The translations under genes and the position numbers were made by a program. From assembly GCF_003751265.1 (NCBI RefSeq), contig NZ_RJKN01000002.1, forward strand, positions 62,001 through 126,000: a stretch of DNA of 64,000 bases, in the 5' to 3' direction. Positions 50,835 through 59,918 of the stretch are shown here, one piece after another. How positions within the stretch are numbered: position 1 is the first letter of the stretch; every line of letters begins with the position of its first letter. Source of the stretch: Pseudokineococcus lusitanus. Its GTDB lineage: Bacteria; Actinomycetota; Actinomycetes; Actinomycetales; Quadrisphaeraceae. The notes under the pieces are model-generated. The model made no database searches. It was not told the DNA's origin and saw only the letters and a program-made list of their open reading frames with translations.

Positions 50835-53057
50835 TCAGGCGGGGAGCGGCCGCAGCGCGGAGACGGCCACCACCCGGCGGCGGCGGGCGGCGAGCGCCGT
50901 CGCGACGAGGGAGACGACGAGGTAGGCCCCCAGCACCGCGACGGCCTCGAGCACCGGGCGCGCCGAGACGTCGGTCCCCCCGGCGCCGAGGGCGCGCAGG
51001 GCGTCGACGGCGTAGCCCATCGGCAGGACGTGGTGGAGCGAGGCCAGGGGCGCGGGCAGCGTCTGCCACGGGAAGGTGCCGCCCGCGCTGACGAGCTGGA
51101 GCACGAGGAGCACGAGCCCGAGGAACTGCCCTGGCAGCCCGAGCCACGCGACGAGCGCGTGGACGACGGCGACGAAGGCCGCCGAGGTGAGCAGCATCAT
51201 CGCCAGCAGGCCCAGCGGCTGGGCCGGCTCGAGCCGCAGGACGCCGACGACGACGCCCCACAGCAGCACCGCCTGGACGACGCCGAGGGCCAGCGCGGGC
51301 GCGTACCCGCCGACCGCCGTCCCGAGCGCGGAGCGCCCGGCGGCCGCGGCCCGCCGCGAGAGCGGCCGGACGACGAGGAAGAGGACGTAGCCGCCGATCC
51401 ACAGCGACAGGGCGAGGAAGAAGGGGGCGAGCCCCGCGCCGTACCCGGAGACCGTCGCGTCGGAGGTGCTCTGCGTGGCCACCGGGTCCGTGATGCCCCC
51501 GACGGCGCGCTCGCGCTGGTCGTCGTCGAGCGCCGGGACCCCGGCCGCGCCCTGCTCGAGGCCGTCGGCGAGGGCGGTGGCGCCGTCGCGGGCGGGCACC
51601 AGCCCCTCGGCGAGGGCGCCGGCGCCGTCGGCGAGCTGCTGCGTGCCCGCGAGGGCCTGCTCCTGGCCGTCGGCCAGCTGCGACGCTCCGTCCGCCAGGG
51701 CGGAGGCGCCCTGGTCCAGCGCGCGGGCGCTGTCGGCCAGCGGGCCGACGCCGTCGGCCAGCTGCCCCGTGCCCTCGGCGAGGGCGGAGGCGCCCTGCGA
51801 GGACGCGGCGATGCCGCCGGCCAGGGCGGGCGCCGCCTCGGCGAGCGCGCCGGCGCCGTCGGCCACCTGGCGGGAGCCGGTCGCGAGCGCGCCGAGCGCG
51901 GCGTCCGCCTCGGCGACCTGCTCCTGCGCGTCGCGCACGGGGGCCACGAGGCCGTCGGCCTGCTCGAGCACCGCCGCCACCTGGGTGTCGTCGAGGCCGA
52001 GCGCGGTGAGCTGCGCGGCCAGGTCGGCGCGGGCGGCGTCGAGGCCCTCGACCGCCTGCGCGGAGGCGTCGGCGAGGGCGGTCGCCGTCGCGGCCACCTG
52101 GGCGTTGCCGTCGGCGACGGCGGAGGCGCCGTCGGCGAGCGCCTGCGCCTGGGCGGGGAGGGCGGCGGTCCCGTCCTCCAGCTGCCCGAGCCCGTCGGCG
52201 AGCGCCCCGGCCCCGGCGTCGAGCTGCTCGACGCCGGTGACGAGCTGGTCGACGCCGCCGACGGCCGCGCCCGTGCCGTCGGCGAGCTGCCCGGCGCCGT
52301 CGGCGAGCGCGCCGGTGCCCTGCACGAGGGCCTCCTGCCCCTGCACGAGGGCGCCCGCGCCGGTCGTGAGCGCGTCGGCCCCCTCGACGGCGCCGCCGAG
52401 GCCCTCGCCGAGCTGCGTGGCGCCGTCCGCGGCCTCGCGCAGCTGCTGCGACACGGTGGCGAAGCCGACGAGGAAGGAGTCGGCGGTCTGCGTGCCCACC
52501 TGGTCGACGACGGCCTGGCGGGTCGCGTCGACGACCCGCTCGGCGACGGTCCGCCCGATGTAGCTCGTCGCGTCGTTCGTCGTCAGCAGCAGCTGGGCCT
52601 GGCGCGGCGGCGCGGGCTCGCCCGCGGAGACGGCGGCCTGGACGGTCGCGAGGTCGGCCGAGAAGCCGGACGGGATGGTGACGGCGGCCTCGTAGCGGCC
52701 GTCGGCGACCCCCGCCGCGGCGTCCGCGGCGTCGGTGCGCTGCCAGTCGAAGGAGCCGTCGGCCTCGAGGTCGGACGCCACCTGCGCGCCGAGGGAGACG
52801 AGCACCCCGCCGGTGGAGGCGCCCTCGTCCTCGACGACGAGCGCCGCCGGCACCTCGTCGAGGCGGCCGTAGGGGTCGTCGTTGGCCCAGAGGTAGAGGC
52901 CGGCGTAGAGGGTCGGGACGACGGCCAGGGCGACGAGGGTCAGCCGCGCCATCCGGGACGCCGAGAGCCGGCGGGCCTCGCTGCCGGCCCCGGCGCGGGC
53001 GGCCGCCCACGCTGCGCCGAGGGACGCGGCGAGCCCGCCGCCGGGTCGCGCGCTCAC
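50835..53057 (-). CDS. YhgE/Pip-domain ABC-2-like membrane protein
   Basis: The 740-aa protein has an N-terminal membrane helix (LVALAVVPTLYAGLYLW, about residue 45), an extracytoplasmic region of about 480 residues and five C-terminal helices. The external region contains about 20 degenerate repeats of a QLADGAGALAEG type (residues 210-500), predicted to form a long helical coiled coil. This is the YhgE/Pip architecture, linked in some bacteria to type VII secretion or phage-receptor functions. It overlaps the upstream degenerate ATPase gene as GTGA, so the two are made together. Its exact role is unknown. Confidence 0.9.
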   Translation of the reverse strand: MSARPGGGLAASLGAAWAAARAGAGSEARRLSASRMARLTLVALAVVPTLYAGLYLWANDDPYGRLDEVPAALVVEDEGASTGGVLVSLGAQVASDLEADGSFDWQRTDAADAAAGVADGRYEAAVTIPSGFSADLATVQAAVSAGEPAPPRQAQLLLTTNDATSYIGRTVAERVVDATRQAVVDQVGTQTADSFLVGFATVSQQLREAADGATQLGEGLGGAVEGADALTTGAGALVQGQEALVQGTGALADGAGQLADGTGAAVGGVDQLVTGVEQLDAGAGALADGLGQLEDGTAALPAQAQALADGASAVADGNAQVAATATALADASAQAVEGLDAARADLAAQLTALGLDDTQVAAVLEQADGLVAPVRDAQEQVAEADAALGALATGSRQVADGAGALAEAAPALAGGIAASSQGASALAEGTGQLADGVGPLADSARALDQGASALADGASQLADGQEQALAGTQQLADGAGALAEGLVPARDGATALADGLEQGAAGVPALDDDQRERAVGGITDPVATQSTSDATVSGYGAGLAPFFLALSLWIGGYVLFLVVRPLSRRAAAAGRSALGTAVGGYAPALALGVVQAVLLWGVVVGVLRLEPAQPLGLLAMMLLTSAAFVAVVHALVAWLGLPGQFLGLVLLVLQLVSAGGTFPWQTLPAPLASLHHVLPMGYAVDALRALGAGGTDVSARPVLEAVAVLGAYLVVSLVATALAARRRRVVAVSALRPLPA

Positions 53058-53788
53058 AGCGTCACCCCCGCCGTGACGCGGCCGGCGTGCGGGGCCGGCA
53101 GGTCGTCGGGGCGCGCGGCGCGCGGGACGCCGTGGGTGGCGCGGAGGTCGTCGGCGCGCAGCAGCCCGGCTCCCTCGAGCACGGCGGCCGCGGGACGGCC
53201 GACGCAGACGCCGACCGCGAGGCCGTCGTCCGCGAGGTCGCCGGCGACGTCCCACCAGCCGCCCTCGTCGCGGGGGTCCCCGCCGCCCCGGTCGGGCCGG
53301 ACGAGGACGAGCGCGACGACGCCGGGCCGGCCGGCCGCGAGGTGCGCCAGCGCCCGGGTGCGCGGGCCGGGGGCCAGGTCGCGGGCGAGGACGTCGGCGT
53401 GCGCGGCGAGGCCGCGGTCCTCCAGCCAGGCGCGGGCGTCGTCGGCGCCGGCGGGCTCGCGGCGGGCCCGCAGCTCCTCGGCGACGGCGGCGCGCAGCGG
53501 GAGGACGGGCTCGGGCTCGTCGACGCCGGGCGCGTCGACCAGGGCCGTGGAGCGGCGCAGGTCGTCGCGGCCCCAGAGGCCGACGTCGTGCCCGTCGGCG
53601 AGGACGCGGCCGCGGCCGGGCACGAGACGGCCGGTCAGGGCGAGGGCGAGCGCGAGCGGCGCGGAGCCGTCGGCGCCCGGGTCGCCGGCCACGAGCGTGC
53701 GCCGCCCCGGGACCAGCAGCACCCCCGTCGGGGGGAGCACCTCGCCGCCGTCCGCCGTCACGGCGACGTCCTGGGCCTCGATCTCCAT
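53054..53788 (-). CDS. Degenerate ABC-type ATP-binding protein paired with YhgE
   Basis: The 244-aa protein is laid out like an ABC ATPase but has lost its catalytic residues. The Walker A position reads AGDPGADGSAPLALA (about residues 35-49), with no lysine; the signature LSGGQ is absent (LAPGPRTRALAHLAAG stands in its place) and Walker B is VVALVLVRPD, lacking the Asp-Glu pair. It retains GRVLADGHDVGLW, typical of the strand after the P-loop. It is translationally coupled to the YhgE protein. A structural or regulatory pseudo-ATPase is the best reading. Confidence 0.7.
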   Translation of the reverse strand: MEIEAQDVAVTADGGEVLPPTGVLLVPGRRTLVAGDPGADGSAPLALALALTGRLVPGRGRVLADGHDVGLWGRDDLRRSTALVDAPGVDEPEPVLPLRAAVAEELRARREPAGADDARAWLEDRGLAAHADVLARDLAPGPRTRALAHLAAGRPGVVALVLVRPDRGGGDPRDEGGWWDVAGDLADDGLAVGVCVGRPAAAVLEGAGLLRADDLRATHGVPRAARPDDLPAPHAGRVTAGVTL

Positions 53789-54018
53789 GCCTCGCGCTCC
53801 CCCGCTGCCGGGCCGCCGGGCTCCCGCCGACGGACCGGCGGCCGTCCTCGGCGTCGCGGACGACGGTACGGCGGGCGGCGGCCGTCACCGGCCACGGGGC
53901 CGTCCTCCGTCCCCGGCACCGCAGGGCGGGAGCGCTCCCACCGCGCGCGCGGCGGTCCGGGCGGCGAGGGTGGGACGCAGAGGTCGGTCCGCAGGGGGGC
54001 GGCCGGGAGGGCTCCACC

Positions 54019-54708
54019 ATGACCACCACCGCAGCACCGGGCCCAGGCCCCTCCGGCGCCCCGGGCGCCGCCGGCGCGAGCGCCCGCGAGGGCGGCCCCA
54101 CCGAGGGCGGCGTCGCCACGACGCCGCGGCCGCTCGCCGTCCGGGCCGTCCAGGCGCTCGAGCGGGCCCGCTGGCTCGACGCGCCCGCCGACGCCGAGCA
54201 GCGCGTCGCGACGAAGCTCCTCACCGCGAGCCCCGGCCTGCTGGCGCTCCTGCGCGGCCGTCCCTCGGGCCACGCCGTGCACCCACCGATGACCGACGTG
54301 CCGATCGGCGCGTGGCTGTCGGCGTCGGCGCTCGACCTCCTCGGCGGCGAGAAGGCGCGCCCCGCCTCGCGGCTGCTGCTCGGCCTCGGCTGCGTCACCG
54401 CGCTGCCGACCTTCACGACCGGCCTCGCCGAGTGGGTCGGGACGAGCGGCGGCGACAAGCGCGTCGGCTTCGTCCACGCCGTGACGAACGGCGCCTCGTG
54501 GGCCGGGTACGCCGCCTCGTGGTGGGTCCGTCGCGACGACGACAAGCACGGCCTCGGCGTCGCCCTCGCGCTCGGCAGCGGCGTCGTCGCCGCCGTCGGC
54601 GGCTACCTCGGCGGGCACCTGTCCGTCGGGCGCGACATCGGCACGCGGGACCCGGCCTTCGCCGACGACCCGGCGGCGCGCGAGCTGAGCAGCCCGCACC
54701 GGCGCTGA
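54019..54708 (+). CDS. DUF2231-domain membrane protein
   Basis: The 229-aa protein has a disordered Ala/Gly/Pro-rich N-terminus (residues 1-40), then the DUF2231 signature GHAVHPPMTDVPIGAWLSAS (about 92-111) with its conserved histidine, and four hydrophobic segments. The family's function is uncertain; some relatives bind haem. GGGAGGG lies before the ATG. It stands alone between a divergent ATPase gene and repeat array C. Confidence 0.88.
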   Translation: MTTTAAPGPGPSGAPGAAGASAREGGPTEGGVATTPRPLAVRAVQALERARWLDAPADAEQRVATKLLTASPGLLALLRGRPSGHAVHPPMTDVPIGAWLSASALDLLGGEKARPASRLLLGLGCVTALPTFTTGLAEWVGTSGGDKRVGFVHAVTNGASWAGYAASWWVRRDDDKHGLGVALALGSGVVAAVGGYLGGHLSVGRDIGTRDPAFADDPAARELSSPHRR

Positions 54709-54741
54709 CCTCCCGGACGTCGGTCCGGCGGGTGGAGGAGG

Positions 54742-54925
54742 CGTCCACCTCGCCCCCCAGGCGCCCGAGGGGTGACGTAGACGTCCACCTCACCTCCCCG
54801 GGTGGTGCCCGGGAGGTGAAGTCGGCGTCCACGTCACCGCCCGAGGTCCCCGGGACGTGAAGTGGACGTCTCCTTCACCTCCCGAGGTCCCCGGGACGTG
54901 AAGTCGGCGCCTCCTTCACGTCCCG
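54742..54925. repeat. 41-bp palindromic tandem array C (about four and a half units)
   Basis: Aligned GTGA(A/C)G marks start at 54772, 54816, 54857 and 54898, spacings of 44, 41 and 41 bp. Units read roughly CGTC(C/T)(A/C)C..TCACCTCCCGAGGT, then CCCCGGGACGTGAAGTCGG. Inside each, CTTCACCTCCCG can pair with CGGGACGTGAAG (one mismatch); across unit borders GTGAAG can also pair with CTTCAC, so two mutually exclusive hairpin chains are possible. No gene lies in 54709-54959. Confidence 0.8.
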
Positions 54926-54959
54926 GGCATACCGGAGCGGGACGCCGCCCCTCCGTGCG

Positions 54960-56645
54960 TCACTGGTAGGAGACGAAGTCCGGCAGCGGGTCCTCGGCCA
55001 TGGTCTCCGCCGGCGTCATGGTCGGCGTGTCCTCGTCGTAGAAGTTCTTCCAGCCCCAGCGCATCCCCTCCGGGGCGTCCTGCTGCAGCGCGCGGTAGGT
55101 GTCGGCCTTCTGGCCCGGGGTCCCGTGGCCGTCCGCGTGGACGAGCGGCACGAGCTCGTCGCGGGAGGTGTCCAGCCGCCCGCGGTCCGTGATCATCCGC
55201 TGCTGGAACTGGTGGAGCAGGAAGACCTTGGGCGGCAGCGTCTCCCGGCGCACGAGGTCGGCCAGCCAGTCCGCGGTCTCCTCGACCTCCTCGACGTCCA
55301 CCCGGCCCACCTGCTCGAGGTGCACCTGGTCCGGCTCCAGCCGCCACTCCGGGTCGAGCGCCAGGCCGACGTGGGGCTCCGCGAGGAGGGACTCGTAGGC
55401 GCGGGCCTGCGTGAGGAAGTCGGTACGCCCGGGCTGCAGGTCGAGGACGACGTAGATCCCGGCCTCGCCGGCGGCGTCGACCCACGGCCGCAGGTCGTCC
55501 GCGTCGAGCTCGTTGGAGTAGTCGCCGTCCGGCCCCGGCGCGCCGGAGGCGACCGTCGTGATGATCTCGAAGGTGGGGACGACGGGGTCGCCCACGAGGT
55601 CCTCGTACTCCGCCGCGACGTCCCGGGCCCGCTCGACCGAGGCCTCGAGGCCCTGCTCGCCGAGGACGCCGAGCGACGGCGACCCGGGCGTGCCGTAGAG
55701 GGCGACCATGTGCCGCCCCGGGAAGGGCACCTGACCGCCGCCGGGCAGCTGGACGCCCGTGGCCGCGACCGCCGTCCGCGCACGGACCTGCTCGGCGTCG
55801 CCGAAGAGCGGGGACGTCGCGACGACGCCGTCGGGCGCCGCGGCGGCCACCTGCTCGACGACGTCCCCGTCGGCCCGCGGGTCGCCCCCGGGGACGGCGA
55901 CGACGCGGGCCCCCGCGGCCCGGGCGGTCGCGGCGGGCGCCACGTCGCCCGCGGAGCCGTCCGTCAGCAGGAGCACCGGGGCGCCCGCGGCGGCGGGCGC
56001 CGGGGCCTCGACGTCCGCGGCGGCCGGCAGCACCTCGACGTCGAGCGCCTCCTCCGCCCAGGACGCCGCGGCGTCGTCCGCGGCCAGCACCTGCTCGGCG
56101 CCGAGCCGCGCGACCTCGGCGACGACGTCCTCCGGCGCCGCGCCGGCGGGGGCCTCCGCGCCGGCGTCGGCGGACGGCTCGGCGGCGTCGGCGGACGGCT
56201 CGTCGGACGGCTCGTCGGACGGCTCGGCGCCGCTGGACGGTGCCGGCGCGGCGGCCACGACGAGCAGCGGGACGCCGAGCTCCTCGGCCCGCGCGGCCGC
56301 GGCGCCGACGTCCGCGCCCGCGTCGACGAGGACGACGAGGGGCGAGGCGGCCACGAGCGCGGCGCTCGCCGCGACCGAGCGGTCGCCGCCCTCGGCGACG
56401 TCCAGGACGACGCCGCCGTCCACGGCCGCGGGCCGGACCAGCGGCGCCTCCGCGGTCGGCGACGCCGCACCCCCGGCCCCGGCGCCCGGGGCGGCGCCCC
56501 CGTCGCCGCCGGTGCACCCGGCGAGGCCGAGCGTCGCCGCCACGGCCAGCGCGACGGTCCGGCGGACGGGCGCGCCGCCGCGCCGCGGGGCGGTCCGGGC
56601 GGCTGCGGTGGAGGAGGCGGTCGGGGCGGCAGGGGCGGCAGGCAT
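54960..56645 (-). CDS. Lipoprotein with putative cell-wall-binding-like and barrel domains, function unknown
   Basis: The 561-aa protein has a basic N-terminus, hydrophobic stretch TVALAVAATLGLAGC ending in a lipobox, and a Gly/Ala linker. Residues 75-310 contain alternating hydrophobic strands and helices (VVLVDAGADVGAAAARAEELGVPLLVV in two blocks, VVAEVARLGAEQVLAAD) resembling the CW_2-type cell-wall-binding pattern, interrupted by EPSDEPSDEPSADAAEPSAD repeats. The second half (about 330-561) has TFEIITTVASG, YSNELDADDLRPWVD, YVVLDLQPGRTDF, GLALDPEWRLEPDQ and KVFLLHQFQQRMI, the strand-helix pattern of a TIM-barrel hydrolase with acidic residues at strand ends. It probably acts at the cell surface. 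Confidence 0.7.
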   Translation of the reverse strand: MPAAPAAPTASSTAAARTAPRRGGAPVRRTVALAVAATLGLAGCTGGDGGAAPGAGAGGAASPTAEAPLVRPAAVDGGVVLDVAEGGDRSVAASAALVAASPLVVLVDAGADVGAAAARAEELGVPLLVVAAAPAPSSGAEPSDEPSDEPSADAAEPSADAGAEAPAGAAPEDVVAEVARLGAEQVLAADDAAASWAEEALDVEVLPAAADVEAPAPAAAGAPVLLLTDGSAGDVAPAATARAAGARVVAVPGGDPRADGDVVEQVAAAAPDGVVATSPLFGDAEQVRARTAVAATGVQLPGGGQVPFPGRHMVALYGTPGSPSLGVLGEQGLEASVERARDVAAEYEDLVGDPVVPTFEIITTVASGAPGPDGDYSNELDADDLRPWVDAAGEAGIYVVLDLQPGRTDFLTQARAYESLLAEPHVGLALDPEWRLEPDQVHLEQVGRVDVEEVEETADWLADLVRRETLPPKVFLLHQFQQRMITDRGRLDTSRDELVPLVHADGHGTPGQKADTYRALQQDAPEGMRWGWKNFYDEDTPTMTPAETMAEDPLPDFVSYQ

Positions 56646-56708
56646 CGGCGTCGACCGTACGGCCCTCCCCGTGCGCGGCCCCGCAGGCGGCGGGGGGATG
56701 ATGAGGCG

Positions 56709-57920
56709 GTGACGGGCAGCCGGGGGTCGACGCGCGAGCGTCCCGCCGCCGTCACCACCCCCACCGCCCTCCTCGACGCCTGGCGTCCCGACGAGGACGT
56801 CCTCTGGTCGTCCCCGCGCGGCACGCTGCTCGCCGCGGGCACCGCCGAGCGGCTCGACCTGCCGTGGACGACCGACCTGCCGGGCGCGGTGGCCGAGCGG
56901 CTGCGTAGGGCGCGGGGCCGGGGCGAGGTGGACGTCGTCGTCGGGGCGCTGCCCTTCGCCACCGGGGTGCCGGCGGCCCTCGTGCGGCCGGAGGTGCTCC
57001 ACCGGGCGGCCGGACGCCTCGTCGTCCCGCCGGCCACGGCCGCCGAGCCCGCCCTCGCCCGCGTCGTCGAGGAGCGGCCCGTCCCGGCCGAGGAGGACTA
57101 CCGCGCCGCGGTCCGGCGGGCCCTGCGCCTCCTCGCGGACGACCGGCTCGAGAAGGTCGTCCTCGCCCGCGCGGTCGACCTCCGCACCGACGGCCCCGTC
57201 GACGTGCGGGCGCTCCTGCGCGCGCTGGCCCGCCTCGACGAGCGGGCCCGCGTCTTCGCCGTCCCGCTGCCGGACGAGCCGGGCGAGCCGCCCGCCGGCG
57301 GGCCCGGCCGCACCCTCGTCGGCGCGAGCCCCGAGCTGCTGTGCGCCCTCCACGGGGACACCGTGACGGCCGTGCCGCTGGCGGGGACCGCTGCGCGGCA
57401 GGCCGACCCGGCCGACGACGCCGCGGCGGGCGCCGCGCTGCTCGCCTCGGACAAGGACCGCCGCGAGCACGCCATCGTCGTCGAGGCGATGGTCGCGGCG
57501 CTGGGCCCGTGGTGCGCCGACCTGCAGGTGCCGACCGGGCCGCAGCTCGTCGCCACGCCCACCGCCTGGCACCTCGCGACCCGCCTCGAGGGCCGCCGGG
57601 CGGACGCCGCGACGACGTCGTTGCACCTGGCCCGCGCCCTGCACCCGACGCCCGCCGTCGGCGGGATGCCCGCGGCCGCCGCCTGCCTCGCGGTGGAGGA
57701 GCTCGAGCCCGTGGACCGCGGCTTCTACGCCGGCGCCGTCGGCTGGGCGGACGCGAGCGGCGACGGCGAGTGGGCCGTGAGCATCCGCTGCGGCGTGGCC
57801 GGCGGCGACACCGTGCGCCTGCACGCGGGCGCCGGCGTCGTCCGCGGCTCGGACCCCGCGGCGGAGCTGGCCGAGACCGGCGTCAAGCTCGACCTGCTGC
57901 GGCGGGCGCTCGGCGCCTGA
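56709..57920 (+). CDS. menF: Isochorismate synthase
   Basis: The 403-aa protein belongs to the chorismate-binding family. Conserved blocks are LEKVVLARAVDL (about residue 150), GASPELLCALHGD, PLAGTAARQ, ALHPTPAVGGMP (about 315) and a terminal GVKLDLLRRAL. These fit isochorismate synthases (MenF/EntC/DhbC) rather than TrpE or PabB. It converts chorismate to isochorismate for menaquinone or catechol siderophores; no siderophore genes are near, so menaquinone is favoured. Start GTG 56709. It is divergent from the lipoprotein gene. Confidence 0.92.
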   Translation: MTGSRGSTRERPAAVTTPTALLDAWRPDEDVLWSSPRGTLLAAGTAERLDLPWTTDLPGAVAERLRRARGRGEVDVVVGALPFATGVPAALVRPEVLHRAAGRLVVPPATAAEPALARVVEERPVPAEEDYRAAVRRALRLLADDRLEKVVLARAVDLRTDGPVDVRALLRALARLDERARVFAVPLPDEPGEPPAGGPGRTLVGASPELLCALHGDTVTAVPLAGTAARQADPADDAAAGAALLASDKDRREHAIVVEAMVAALGPWCADLQVPTGPQLVATPTAWHLATRLEGRRADAATTSLHLARALHPTPAVGGMPAAAACLAVEELEPVDRGFYAGAVGWADASGDGEWAVSIRCGVAGGDTVRLHAGAGVVRGSDPAAELAETGVKLDLLRRALGA

Positions 57921-57990
57921 CCCGGTCCCGGCCTCACCGGGGCCGTGCGCCGGGACCCACGGGCCCCGGCGCAGCGACCTCCGACGGCGG

Positions 57991-59658
57991 TCAGCTCCCC
58001 AGCGCGACGACCGCCCGCACCGCGGCCGTGGAGCGCGCCACGGTGGCGACGGCGTCCCCGTCGCCGCGCAGCTGGCGCTCGGCGACGCCGTCGGCCAGGC
58101 GCATCTCACGGGCGGCCGCCCGCAGGTCCCCGGCGTCGGCCGCCGCGGCCGCCCGCTCGACGCGGCCGACGAGCCGCTCGGCGGCCCGGCCGGAGAGCCG
58201 GCCGTCGGCGACCCGCTCCTCGACGGCCTCGACGACGTCGCTGTACCAGGCCGGGTCCTGCGCGAAGCCGTCGTGGAGGTGGCCCGCCGCGACGGCGTCC
58301 GCCGTGGCGCCCACCACCCCGGCCACGTAGGCGTCCTCGTCGGGGTACCAGGACGCGAGCGTCGCGTCGTCGACGGGCGCGGACGCGCCGTCGAGGAAGC
58401 AGAAGCCGGGCCCGGTGTTGAGGCCGGAGTTCAGCCGCTGCGGCACGTCCTGCGGCGCGAGCCGGATGCCGCCGAGGCCGAGACCGCGGTCGTCGGTGGC
58501 GACCGTCCCGTCCGCCAGCGTGATGGCCGGCGCGGAGGGCGGGGCCGTGCCGTCCTCCACCCAGGCCGCGACGTGGTCGTAGAGGGTCGACTGGACCATG
58601 TGCTGCGGGACCCGCGACCCCGAGGGCTGCGCGCAGGTCTGCGGCGTGCCCGGGAAGCCGCCGGGCAGGGAGCCGATGTCGCGCAGCCGCAGGGGCCCGT
58701 AGTCGGTGATGAGCTTCCAGTCGCCGTGCGAGGCCCCCGACACCTCCCACGTGCGGAGGACGTCGCTGTCCGGCTGGCGCTGCGCCGCGCCGAGGAGGTC
58801 GACCGCCACGTCGGTCTCGCTGTTGATCTTGAAGACCGGCGTCCCCAGGTCGGTCCTCATGACCCCTCCGCCGCCGTGGAGGACGACGGCGTCGACGACG
58901 TCGGCGAGCGGGTCGACGCTGTTGACGTAGCTCCAGAGCCGCCCGGCGGACTGCGAGTGGCCGGTGGCGACGACGCGCTCGGCCGCCAGCGGGCCGAGCA
59001 GCGGCGTCCCCGCGGGCTCCCGGACCGCCTGCACGGCCTGGGAGAAGATGTCCCACGACAGCGTGTCGTCCGTGACGGTGCCGCCGTCGGTGACGTCGAG
59101 GTCCCCGTACCGCTCCGGCCCCCACGCGCGCAGCCCGGTGGCGGAGTGGACGCCCGCCCGCTGGGCCGAGACGCCGACCCACGCGTAGCCCTCGCGGACG
59201 AGGTGCTCGTGCGTCTGGAACCAGTCGACCTCCTGGTCCCACTGGTTCGACACGTTGACCCACTCGGCGACGACCGTGCCGTTGAAGTCGGCGGCGTCCA
59301 CGGGGCGCCGGACGACGACGCGGGTCGTGTAGTCGTGGCCGGTGCTCAGCACGGTGGCGTCCGCGGCGCCGTCGGCCGCGTAGCGCGTGGCCTCGCCGGA
59401 GAGGAAGAACTCCTCCTCGACGTACCCGCGCTCGGCGAGCCCGTAGTCCGTGGCGAGGAAGGTGTAGCCGTGGCCGGGGTCGCCGACCGCCGTCGTCCAC
59501 GGCACCGGGCCGGTCACCGTGGGGTCGGGGACCGCCGCGGACGCCGGCGCCGCGGCGGCGACGAGCGAGGCCGACAGGGCGAGCACGAGGAGCGCGGGGC
59601 GGGCGGCGCCGGCGGTCAGCGCACGGGCGGCGGTGGTGGTCGGTCTGCGAGCGGTCAT
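57991..59658 (-). CDS. Secreted alpha/beta-hydrolase-domain protein (Abhydrolase_10 type)
   Basis: The 555-aa protein has a signal peptide (hydrophobic core ALLVLALSASLVAAAAPASA, cut near residue 43) and a large alpha/beta-hydrolase domain with nucleophile GHSQSAGRLWSYV (about residue 240) and VSGASHGDWKL carrying a candidate catalytic histidine (about 320). VVAEWVNVSNQWDQEVDW is typical of the family. The C-terminal 90 residues form an Ala/Arg/Glu-rich helical tail (RLVGRVERAAAAADAGDLRA). It probably hydrolyses an ester or lactone outside the cell. It is separated by 260 bp, with no further gene, from divergent gnd. Confidence 0.87.
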   Translation of the reverse strand: MTARRPTTTAARALTAGAARPALLVLALSASLVAAAAPASAAVPDPTVTGPVPWTTAVGDPGHGYTFLATDYGLAERGYVEEEFFLSGEATRYAADGAADATVLSTGHDYTTRVVVRRPVDAADFNGTVVAEWVNVSNQWDQEVDWFQTHEHLVREGYAWVGVSAQRAGVHSATGLRAWGPERYGDLDVTDGGTVTDDTLSWDIFSQAVQAVREPAGTPLLGPLAAERVVATGHSQSAGRLWSYVNSVDPLADVVDAVVLHGGGGVMRTDLGTPVFKINSETDVAVDLLGAAQRQPDSDVLRTWEVSGASHGDWKLITDYGPLRLRDIGSLPGGFPGTPQTCAQPSGSRVPQHMVQSTLYDHVAAWVEDGTAPPSAPAITLADGTVATDDRGLGLGGIRLAPQDVPQRLNSGLNTGPGFCFLDGASAPVDDATLASWYPDEDAYVAGVVGATADAVAAGHLHDGFAQDPAWYSDVVEAVEERVADGRLSGRAAERLVGRVERAAAAADAGDLRAAAREMRLADGVAERQLRGDGDAVATVARSTAAVRAVVALGS

Positions 59659-59918
59659 GCGGGTCCCCCAGGACGTCGTCGTCGACAGGACGGCCGGTCG
59701 CCGACGCGGCGGACGCCCTCGGCCACCGCGACCGTAGCCCCGGCGCACGACTTCCGGCGGTGAGCGGTCAGAAGGGGTCGCGGCCGCCGTCCACGGGTCG
59801 ACGCCGCCGTCGCCCCGCCCGCCCGGGTGCGGCAGCATCACCCCGGACGCCCGGGCCCCGCCCGGCGCACCCGCACGCCCGACGAGCCCGACCGAGCCCC
59901 CTGACACCGGGAGACCCC

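Noticed and set aside
53054-53788. Functional ABC ATPase
   Set aside because: The Walker A lysine, LSGGQ signature and Walker B acids are all missing, so ATP hydrolysis is unlikely.
48498-54860. Very long open frame (2120 codons) on the plus strand
   Set aside because: It runs antisense through the acyl-CoA oxidase, YhgE and ATPase genes, whose protein motifs are clear. Its Arg/Gly-rich translation is a high-GC shadow.
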